Source of the DNA: Acidimicrobiales bacterium
GTDB taxonomy: Bacteria > Actinomycetota > Acidimicrobiia > Acidimicrobiales > RAAP-2
DNA length: 35,290 bases
Assembly: GCA_017883105.1 (NCBI GenBank)
Contig: JADGOF010000002.1
Coordinates: 1-35,290, forward strand
Direction: 5' to 3'
Part shown: one piece after another, positions 6,798 to 13,050 of the stretch
How the letters are laid out: each line of letters opens with the position of its first letter
Numbering within the stretch: position 1 is the first letter of the stretch
Program-made: the position numbers and the translations under genes
Notes under the pieces: generated by a model
The model's database searches: none
What the model was told of the DNA's origin: nothing
Seen by the model: only the letters and a program-made list of their open reading frames with translations

Positions 6798-8705
6798 TCA
6801 GGTCGAGGTTTGGGAGTGCGCCTGTCGCCATCGCTTGGAGAGCTTCTGCAAGCGCAGCAACTGACGGGCAGCGACCTTGCGCGCCTCGGAGTAGGTCCGG
6901 GCGGTCAGTCGCTCACGTTGGAACTGAAGTTCGGATGCACCGGTGGCGCGGATCTCCTCGGCCATGCGGGCGTAGGCACGTCGCCTGTAGTGACGGATGC
7001 TGTCGGTGAGGTCGTCCTCGGTCAAGACGAACGTTCGGACGTCACAGACAGTGGCGTTCGCCAGTTCGGCGACCACCTGATCGAGCGCGGCATTCATGTT
7101 CTGGTGATGCAGGTGCCGTTCTGGCTCAGTCGGATTGTCGATCGGCACCTCGGCGCCGTTGATGAAGATGACAGCCGCACCGTCCGGAACCGACCCGGCG
7201 AGCCACCGGATGTTCTCTTGGAACCGATCAACGGTGATGCCGCCCAGATGCTCGAACTCCTCTGAGAACCAGCGAAGGAAGTGCTGGCCAATCCCGACGT
7301 GGGCAAGGGTCGATTCGAGGAATGGCCAGTTGGCCGGGTCGGTGACGTCTTGATGGAACTGTCGCCACGGCACGACGAGTCCCAGCTCGCGATGACGGTA
7401 GAGGCCCTGCGTGTAGTCGGTCAGCACACTGTGCACGAGGACGTCGTAGTCGGGTGCCACGACAGCCGGGGAGTCGTAGACCTCGGGGTCGAGGAAGGGA
7501 ATCCGACCGATCAGCGCTCGTTGGTCAGCGGTGAGGCCGGAAGCGGCCTGCCGGAGGACCTCTGTGTGACCTACGTACACGAAAGCGCCGGTCGGCCCTG
7601 GATGCGAGAACTCGGTGCTGATCTCACCTCCGAGGAATTGGGCAGTGGTGTTGAGGTCGCAGCCGCCGACCATGTGTACCCGGCGCGGCTGGAGTTGCGT
7701 CGCTGTCGTCTCTCGGATTTGGCCGTTCGACGCTGTCCCGGAAGCAGCAAATGCCTCGCCGTCCAGGGTGATCCACTCGACCGATCCGTCGAGTGAGGAG
7801 GCGACCTCGCCGACCACGGATACCTTGGGCCTGCCGAGACGGTCGTACACCCACTGTTCCACGCCCATGTGGAGGACCCGGCACGAGAAGAGCAAGTCGG
7901 TCAAGGCGCCATTGTCGAGCGACACCGAGTAGAACCCACAGATTCCATAGTCGCCGTAGCGGTCGCGGACCCGCACGTACCCCGTCTCGTAGCGAGGGTC
8001 GCCCAGCAACGAGGTGAACTCGTCCAACCCCGGTCTGCGCTTCGTGAAATTCAGCTGATGGGTCCTGTTCACCAGTTCGAACAGCCGCTCCACTTCGGCA
8101 TCTGTGTCGTGGAACATGCCAATGCGGATGTCGCACGACCGCAGGAACGCCTCATTCGACTCGGCTGCGGTCCGGCGGCCGGTGAGCTTGCGCTCCAGTA
8201 ACCGGTAGTGGCGCAACCTGGACAACTCCCGGTCGTCCTTGCCGGAAAGCTCGGGCAGGGAGAGGAGCCGGTCGATGATCTCCGGCCCCGCCGTCTGGAT
8301 CCCCGGCACGTAGTGGCGGACCTCTCCCCGGTTCATCGGCAGATCGTCGATGAAGAGGACGTTCTCGGGCCGGAGCTGAGCGTCCTCGATGATCTGGGCG
8401 ACGCGGGGACCCTTCGGCGACCAGTCGATGCGGGCGAACACGAATTCGCTCCAGAGCCCAGCCTGCTCGAGACGTGCCCTTGCGTCGGCCTCGTCGTTCT
8501 TCGAGCAGATCGAATTCACAATGCCGCGCGTGTTCAGTGCTCGCACCACGTCGATCCGAGACGGGGCCAGCGCTACCGGTCCCTCGCTGAGCGTGCCCGT
8601 CCACAACGTTTCGTCGAGGTCCCACACGATGAGCTTTACCGGGCCGGAGGGTTCCTCCGCCTCCAGATCCCCTGCCGCGGTCGATTCGGAGTCCCTCTTG
8701 CTCAC
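6798..8705 (-). CDS. FkbH-like HAD protein with an extra C-terminal domain
   Basis: 635 residues from the GTG at 8705. Domain 1 (about 20-180) is a HAD-IIIC/FkbH-type domain: KLIVWDLDETLW carries the DxDxT nucleophile (Asp29, Asp31) and VLFIDDLPMN the later acidic motif. Domain 2 (about 190-330) is the GNAT-like half usual in FkbH proteins, with VRVRDRYGDYGICGFY and LLFSCRVLHMGVEQW. Domain 3 (about 345-635) is an extra region beginning at VHMVGGCDL and including FINGAEVP; its block layout loosely recalls SGNH hydrolases but I cannot place it. FkbH proteins load glyceryl or other small acyl units on carrier proteins or transfer them to sugars; the substrate here is unknown. The track start at 8837 adds 44 poorly biased codons. 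I chose 8705 because a 29-codon ORF with a strong ribosome site ends there in a GTGA overlap. Confidence 0.78.
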   Translation of the reverse strand: MSKRDSESTAAGDLEAEEPSGPVKLIVWDLDETLWTGTLSEGPVALAPSRIDVVRALNTRGIVNSICSKNDEADARARLEQAGLWSEFVFARIDWSPKGPRVAQIIEDAQLRPENVLFIDDLPMNRGEVRHYVPGIQTAGPEIIDRLLSLPELSGKDDRELSRLRHYRLLERKLTGRRTAAESNEAFLRSCDIRIGMFHDTDAEVERLFELVNRTHQLNFTKRRPGLDEFTSLLGDPRYETGYVRVRDRYGDYGICGFYSVSLDNGALTDLLFSCRVLHMGVEQWVYDRLGRPKVSVVGEVASSLDGSVEWITLDGEAFAASGTASNGQIRETTATQLQPRRVHMVGGCDLNTTAQFLGGEISTEFSHPGPTGAFVYVGHTEVLRQAASGLTADQRALIGRIPFLDPEVYDSPAVVAPDYDVLVHSVLTDYTQGLYRHRELGLVVPWRQFHQDVTDPANWPFLESTLAHVGIGQHFLRWFSEEFEHLGGITVDRFQENIRWLAGSVPDGAAVIFINGAEVPIDNPTEPERHLHHQNMNAALDQVVAELANATVCDVRTFVLTEDDLTDSIRHYRRRAYARMAEEIRATGASELQFQRERLTARTYSEARKVAARQLLRLQKLSKRWRQAHSQTST

Positions 8706-8791
8706 AGTTTCGGCCCAAACGCATCCGGCACGCGTGCCCGTGGGCAGTGACGCTGCTCGTGGAACGGCATCAACGACGTGAGAGCGCTCAC
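8702..8791 (-). CDS. Possible 29-codon upstream ORF coupled to the FkbH-like gene
   Basis: A GTG at 8791 is preceded by AAGAGGAG at 9-nt spacing, one of the best ribosome-binding sites in the window. The frame runs 29 codons (peptide starts VSALTSLMPF) and its TGA overlaps the next GTG (GTGA, 8702-8705). About 76% of its third positions are G/C, against about 54% for the overlapping frame that would extend the FkbH-like protein upstream. It may be a short leader or coupling peptide. No homologue is recognised, and it is too short to appear in the ORF track. Confidence 0.45.
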   Translation of the reverse strand: MSALTSLMPFHEQRHCPRARVPDAFGPKL

Positions 8792-8899
8792 AGTTACGGT
8801 CTCCTCTTGGTGAGGCGGCTCGAGTGGACTCTTCCACCCACGAGTGACCTACGCCCCGTTCGCGGTGCGTCGAACGACTCTCTGGCCACGATCAGCCCC

Positions 8900-8913
8900 C
8901 TGCCTTCAGGCAG
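8900..8913. promoter_or_regulatory. Dyad CTGCC-TTCA-GGCAG at the predicted start site
   Basis: A 5-bp perfect inverted repeat around a 4-nt centre lies immediately downstream of the minus-strand -10 box and overlaps the expected transcription start near 8907. A repressor bound here would block initiation. It could also form a small 5' hairpin on the transcript. Confidence 0.35.
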
Positions 8914-8942
8914 ATTATGCCACCGTGACCGACGGTGCTCAA
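8914..8942 (-). promoter_or_regulatory. Sigma-70-like promoter for the FkbH-like gene
   Basis: Read on the minus strand: TTGAGC (8942-8937), a 17-nt spacer, CATAAT (8919-8914). That is 4/6 and 5/6 matches to the consensus at ideal spacing. It would give a leader of about 116 nt before the upstream ORF. The -35 box overlaps the GTG at 8935 that the ORF track proposes for the divergent sulfotransferase, which argues against that start. Confidence 0.6.
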
Positions 8943-8978
8943 TAGAGGACGACCTGATGGGCGTTCGTGGATCGGGAC

Positions 8979-8984
8979 TAGTGT
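8979..8984 (+). promoter_or_regulatory. Candidate -10 box (TAGTGT) for a leaderless sulfotransferase mRNA
   Basis: TAGTGT ends 7 nt before the GTG at 8992, and no ribosome-binding site precedes that codon. The geometry fits leaderless transcription. The -35 region is poor. Confidence 0.35.
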
Positions 8985-8991
8985 AGGGCCC

Positions 8992-9864
8992 GTGGGAACG
9001 GGGCCGAGGTCGTCGGATCCGAACGCCTTGCCATCGCGGAGACGAGCGCTGCGCCGGACTCGGGTCCGCCTTCGGCGGGGCGCGAGTGAGGTCCGGACCT
9101 CGTGGGAGATCCGCACCGACCCCACCTATCGCCGGTTGGCGGAGGGCTATGAGCTCCCTGATGGGAGTCGCCGCGTCTACTGCTATCACGTACGAAAGAC
9201 CGCCGGGACCAGCCTGTACCTCAGTTTCATGTCACTCGGCGGCGAGGATCCGATGGACGTGTGGCGTCGGATCGCCGCGTCTCGACTACAGCGGACGATC
9301 AGTGGGGAGTACAGCTTCGTTTCGAATACGCGGAGCCTCTTGGCCGAAGGGGCATACTTCTTCGGCCGATCGCACCGGCCTGCCGCCGACCAGCCACTAC
9401 CACCGAAGACCTTCACCGTGACCGTCCTGAGGGATCCCATCGAGCGGGTCCGCTCCTACTTCGACTATCTGGTGGCCGGCGACGATCCGAGCTCCCCAGG
9501 GAGAGTGGCAACTCGTGAGCGCCGCAGGACGTGGGGTGGCTTCGACGCCTTCTTGGACGTGGTGCCCGCCACGGACCTGTTGAACCAATTGGCGATGTTC
9601 TCGGAGCGCCATGACGTGTCCGAGGCGGTCGATCGCATCGCCGCATGTTCGAGCGTGTTCTTCACCGAGGACTTTGCCGGCGGGCTCGCCGCGTTGGGAC
9701 GGCGCCTCGAACTGCCGCTGGTGGAGCGCCAGGCCCGTGTGACGGGAACCCGGTCGTTGTTGACCGATGCACAGGTGGAGCGCCTCCGAGCCAGGCTGGA
9801 GCCGGAGTACGAGCTGCTCCGGCTCCTCGGCGAGGGCGGAATCGCCCCAGCCCCGACCGGTTGA
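8992..9864 (+). CDS. PAPS-dependent sulfotransferase family protein (1 of 3)
   Basis: 290 residues from the GTG at 8992; the earlier track start (8935) falls inside the divergent promoter. The 5'-phosphosulfate loop is readable as YCYHVRKTAGTSLY (about residues 63-76). The 3'-phosphate segment is VLRDPIERVRSYFDYL. These are the two PAPS-binding motifs of the membrane-glycan (heparan or chondroitin type) sulfotransferase branch. It probably transfers sulfate from PAPS to a hydroxyl of a glycan; the acceptor is unknown. No signal peptide or membrane anchor is evident. It is divergent from the FkbH-like gene and ends 8 nt before the opposing LuxR-type gene. It differs clearly from the other two sulfotransferases here, so it is not a recent duplicate. 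Confidence 0.82.
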   Translation: MGTGPRSSDPNALPSRRRALRRTRVRLRRGASEVRTSWEIRTDPTYRRLAEGYELPDGSRRVYCYHVRKTAGTSLYLSFMSLGGEDPMDVWRRIAASRLQRTISGEYSFVSNTRSLLAEGAYFFGRSHRPAADQPLPPKTFTVTVLRDPIERVRSYFDYLVAGDDPSSPGRVATRERRRTWGGFDAFLDVVPATDLLNQLAMFSERHDVSEAVDRIAACSSVFFTEDFAGGLAALGRRLELPLVERQARVTGTRSLLTDAQVERLRARLEPEYELLRLLGEGGIAPAPTG

Positions 9865-9872
9865 GTCTGCTA

Positions 9873-11255
9873 CTACGCGGGCGAACCGGCGTCCAGCAAT
9901 CGTTGGTTGCACTCGAAGCTGCGGCTGTTGGCAAATGCCACCGCGGCAAGTTGCGAGCGGACCCCGAGCTTCCTCAGGACGGAGCGGATGTGGGAACGGA
10001 CGGTGGTCAAGGAGACGACCAGGTTGTCGGCGATCTCCTGGGCCGAGTACCCAGTCGTGAGATAGAACAGGACGCGGCGCTCACTTGCGGTCAGAAGCAG
10101 GAGCGACTCGAAATGCGAGGGGTGGGCGTGTGCATCCATCTCGTTGGCCGGATCGCCGTCATCGAGGGCGTGCAGACGCTGCTCCAGCTCGGACGGAAGC
10201 TTGTCGAGGTCGAGCACGACCGTAGCCCCACGTTCGAAGCAGTCACTGAGTGCCCCGGCACCGGCCCCGGCGCTGACGGCCAGGACCTCGACTCCCTGTG
10301 CGGCGAATGCATCCACGAGCTTCCCGGGGACGCACCAGGTGCTCGAGGTCCAATTCGTGAAGTTGCCCGGCGGCTCGTTGCCCACGACGATGATCGCGAG
10401 GTCGAGTTGTCGACCGTTGATTGTCATCTCCGGCCGGTCGTCGACGGTGAGCGCGACGGCCTCTGCTCGGAACCCGAGTCGATTGGCCGCCGATGATGCG
10501 GCGAGTGTTGCCAACCCCGGCGTGCCCGGGGCCATGGGATGGGGATCCACCACCAGCACGGTGCCCACCACAACGGCTGACGAGACATCCGTGGTGCGGC
10601 CGTTGATGGTCAGATCGGCGTCTCCCCGGTCATCCTCGGTGTCGCCACGGTCGCCGTCCTCGACATGATCGGCGCAGACTCGGACGATGGTGCGATGGCG
10701 GAGCAGTGGGGCGGGAGCTGACGTCGGAAGATCCGCGCGACGCGCGTCGGCCTCGTGTCGGAGGTGACCCTCGGTCACATCCACGGGAGGTGTTCCCCCA
10801 CCGAGGAGCCTGTCGATTGTCACCACCGGCGAGGGATGAGCTGGTCCGTCCAATCGAGGGGCGCCACGCTCCGTAGCCTCGCTCGACCCGTGGACTCCGC
10901 CGGAGCGTCGCGGTCCCTGCTCCCGTGCCTGTCCCGAGTTGTGGACCGTGCCATTGAGCCCACGGCCTACGGCCTCGGCCAAGCGCTCCCCCAGCGATTG
11001 TGCGCTGACAGCTCCTGCATCCGGGCCGAAGGTGACCGCGATCTGCGACTTGCTGACTGCGGAGGCCCGGTCATCGGCACGCACCGTCTGCTGGATCTCT
11101 CGTAGGGCCGCCTCGAGGAGGTTGGAAGGCACGGTGCCCAGCGCTCCGGCGTCCGGACCGACCATCCCGAGTTCGACCAGTGCCAGGGTTCGGAGACTCT
11201 CGCCCAGCGGAGCATCAGGCTCCAGGTCATTGACGCTTCGCACATCGATTGCCAT
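9873..11255 (-). CDS. LuxR-type regulator with degenerate GGDEF-like and receiver-like domains
   Basis: 460 residues from the ATG at 11255, which has a GGGGGG ribosome site; the track start 13 codons upstream lacks one. The C-terminal 60 or so residues are a clear LuxR/GerE helix-turn-helix (LTASERRVLFYLTTGYSAQE, then TTVRSHIRSVLRKLGV). The middle (about 230-360) alternates strands and helices like a response-regulator receiver (VLVVDPHP, VLAVSAG, GATVVLDLDKL) but lacks the usual acidic pair and phospho-Asp, so it is probably a pseudo-receiver. The N-terminal 100 residues faintly resemble a GGDEF domain with no GGDEF motif. TINGR occurs twice about 63 residues apart. No kinase is adjacent. 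As the distal gene on this strand after the sugar-nucleotide genes, it is a candidate regulator of the locus. Confidence 0.75.
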   Translation of the reverse strand: MAIDVRSVNDLEPDAPLGESLRTLALVELGMVGPDAGALGTVPSNLLEAALREIQQTVRADDRASAVSKSQIAVTFGPDAGAVSAQSLGERLAEAVGRGLNGTVHNSGQAREQGPRRSGGVHGSSEATERGAPRLDGPAHPSPVVTIDRLLGGGTPPVDVTEGHLRHEADARRADLPTSAPAPLLRHRTIVRVCADHVEDGDRGDTEDDRGDADLTINGRTTDVSSAVVVGTVLVVDPHPMAPGTPGLATLAASSAANRLGFRAEAVALTVDDRPEMTINGRQLDLAIIVVGNEPPGNFTNWTSSTWCVPGKLVDAFAAQGVEVLAVSAGAGAGALSDCFERGATVVLDLDKLPSELEQRLHALDDGDPANEMDAHAHPSHFESLLLLTASERRVLFYLTTGYSAQEIADNLVVSLTTVRSHIRSVLRKLGVRSQLAAVAFANSRSFECNQRLLDAGSPA

Positions 11256-11359
11256 CGTTCCCCCCCGCGCATCGCCCGTCTTACTCAATGGCACAAGGCC
11301 TTGCCCCGCGACGAGACCCCTACGGCCTCCATCCTAGCCCGTGGCCCCCGTTTCGCAAG

Positions 11360-11389
11360 CCCGATCTCATCATCTTTGAGGAGATCGGG
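11360..11389. terminator. Hairpin spanning the PAP2 stop codon
   Basis: CCCGATCTC and GAGATCGGG form a perfect 9-bp stem around a 12-nt loop that contains the TGA of the PAP2 gene. It lies between that gene and the regulator gene on the same strand. There is no T-tract, so it could be a partial terminator or an mRNA 3'-end stabiliser. The gap it sits in is otherwise about 115 nt without features. Confidence 0.45.
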
Positions 11390-11993
11390 CGGGGGGTCGC
11401 CTCCGAAACTTCCTGTTCACGGCGGGAAGGTGGAACACTCCGTCGATCAGGAGGACCGTGGCCACGCCAAGGACGGCACCCCCCAGGGCATCGCTGGGGT
11501 AGTGCCAACGCAAGCCGGTCACCGCCACGGCCATCATGGTGGTAGCCACTGCCCCCACGACGGCGACGAACGGTCGGGCTCTGGGGACCACGGCGACCAC
11601 CCAGGCGGTGGAGAGCGATGCCACATCGGTCACGTTGCCCGAGGGGTAGCTGAGAACTCCCAGGTAGTGCCGCCCGACAACGGGCTTGAACACGTACTCG
11701 ACCAACAGCGCGGCGGCCAGTGGCCCGGCCACGCAGGCCAGTGCCCGCCACCGGTCCCGGCGCACCACGACCAGGGCGGCCATGATGGACCCGACGGCCA
11801 GCACGGCGGCCGCCCCGAGTTTGGTGGTGTGCAGGTAGAGGGCCGATCCGGGCGACCGGGATAGGGAGCGGAACCCCCAGCGGTCCAGCGCGTTGGGACC
11901 CGGGTGCAGGGCGATGACGATGGCGGTCACCATCGTCCAGCCCATCAGGACCGCGCCGGCGATCACCTCGCTTCGTCCGGGAGCATGAGGCAC
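11370..11993 (-). CDS. PAP2-superfamily membrane phosphatase-like protein
   Basis: 207 residues with about five to six hydrophobic segments. The PAP2 motifs are readable in order: Lys103...Arg108 (KPVVGR), then YPSGN at 116-120, then LRWHYPSD with the nucleophile candidate His164 and Asp168. The second motif is normally PSGH. Here the codon is AAC (Asn120), so a catalytic His is replaced. Family members dephosphorylate lipid phosphates or undecaprenyl pyrophosphate at the outer face of the membrane. Beside a glycan locus, carrier-lipid recycling is the natural guess, but the substitution leaves activity uncertain. The start is a GTG with AGGGG just upstream, 35 nt after the epimerase stop. 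Confidence 0.8.
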   Translation of the reverse strand: MPHAPGRSEVIAGAVLMGWTMVTAIVIALHPGPNALDRWGFRSLSRSPGSALYLHTTKLGAAAVLAVGSIMAALVVVRRDRWRALACVAGPLAAALLVEYVFKPVVGRHYLGVLSYPSGNVTDVASLSTAWVVAVVPRARPFVAVVGAVATTMMAVAVTGLRWHYPSDALGGAVLGVATVLLIDGVFHLPAVNRKFRRRPPARSPQR

Positions 11994-12028
11994 CGACCCC
12001 TGCTCGTCGGCGAGCTTCGGACCCCGTG

Positions 12029-12964
12029 TCAGGCCGACTCCAGGAACCAGTCGAGGGTGGCCCGGAGCCCGCGCTCCAGGCCGATCGGCTCGATGCCGGG
12101 GAAGAGGTGTCGCAGCCGGGCCTGGTCGGCCTGCGAGTCCCGGACGTCGCCGGCCCGCGGCTCGGTGTGGGCTCGGGTCAGAGGAGTGCCGAGCATGGCC
12201 TCGAGGTGGGCGATGAGCTCGAGGAGGGACACCCGGGTGCCGAAGGCCAGATTGACCGGCTCGAGTTCGGTCACCCGGCGCAGGACCGCGTCGGTCAGCA
12301 CCGCGGTCACACTGCCCACGTAGGTGAAGTCACGGGTCTGCCCACCGTCACCGTGCACCGGAAGCGGCTGGTTCCGGAGGGCGGCCGCGATGAAGGTCGG
12401 GACCACGGCAGCGTAGGCGTGGTCGGCCGCCTGGAGGGGCCCGAAGACGTTGAAGAACCGGAACGCGAGGACCGGCATGCCGAAGGAGCGCCCGTGGGCC
12501 AGGGCGGCGGACTCCGCTGCCAGCTTGCTCGCCGCATAGGGACTGGCCGGCATGGCCACCATGCTCTCGCGTTTGGGCAGGGTGGGGTTGGCGCCGTAGA
12601 CCGACGACGAGGAGGCCACTATGACCTGTACGTCGCCGCGCCGGCGCGCCGCCTCCAGGACCTCCATGGTTCCCGTGGCGTTGGCCAGATGGCTTGCCAT
12701 CGGATCGGCCAGTGAACGCGGCACGGACGGACGGGCTGCCAGGTGCACGATGGCGTCGGCACCCCGGACCACGTCGTCGAGGAGACCGGCGTCGAGGATG
12801 GAGCCCTCGACCAGCTCGACCGACTCGAGTCGGGAGAGGTTCGCGCGATAGCCGGTCGAGAGGTCGTCGAACGCCACCACCCGTCCGACGGCGGGCTCGG
12901 CCGTCAATGCTTGGCAGAGGTTGGCGCCGATGAAACCGGCACCCCCGGTGACGACGACATTCAC
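12029..12964 (-). CDS. NAD-dependent SDR epimerase, UDP-HexNAc/UDP-glucose 4-epimerase-like
   Basis: A 311-residue extended SDR. It has the N-terminal TGGAGFIG dinucleotide loop (residues 6-13), the catalytic Ser region SSSSVYG (118-124) and Tyr143-x3-Lys147 (YAASK). RFFNVFGP and GDGGQTRDFTYV follow, typical of WbpP/GalE-like epimerases. It probably interconverts UDP-GlcNAc and UDP-GalNAc or a related pair. It follows the UDP-sugar dehydrogenase on the same strand after an 86-nt gap, so the two likely form one pathway to a HexNAc uronic acid. A dehydratase or reductase of the same fold cannot be excluded by eye. Confidence 0.85.
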   Translation of the reverse strand: MNVVVTGGAGFIGANLCQALTAEPAVGRVVAFDDLSTGYRANLSRLESVELVEGSILDAGLLDDVVRGADAIVHLAARPSVPRSLADPMASHLANATGTMEVLEAARRRGDVQVIVASSSSVYGANPTLPKRESMVAMPASPYAASKLAAESAALAHGRSFGMPVLAFRFFNVFGPLQAADHAYAAVVPTFIAAALRNQPLPVHGDGGQTRDFTYVGSVTAVLTDAVLRRVTELEPVNLAFGTRVSLLELIAHLEAMLGTPLTRAHTEPRAGDVRDSQADQARLRHLFPGIEPIGLERGLRATLDWFLESA

Positions 12965-12970
12965 CGCCGG

Positions 12971-13018
12971 CCCCGAGGCAGGTGGCGGGGAGAGGGGAGC
13001 GCGGCGCGCCCCTCGGGG
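12971..13018 (-). other. Long-range inverted repeat in front of the epimerase start
   Basis: CCCCGAGG (12971-12978) and CCTCGGGG (13011-13018) are perfect 8-bp arms. A smaller GAGGGG/CCCCTC pairing competes with part of them. The arm nearest the epimerase ATG lies 7-14 nt upstream of it, where a ribosome would bind. The structure could therefore limit epimerase translation or mark a partial terminator after the dehydrogenase gene. Confidence 0.35.
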
Positions 13019-13050
13019 TTACGCCTCACGGTGAGCAGCATTGGCGGAGG

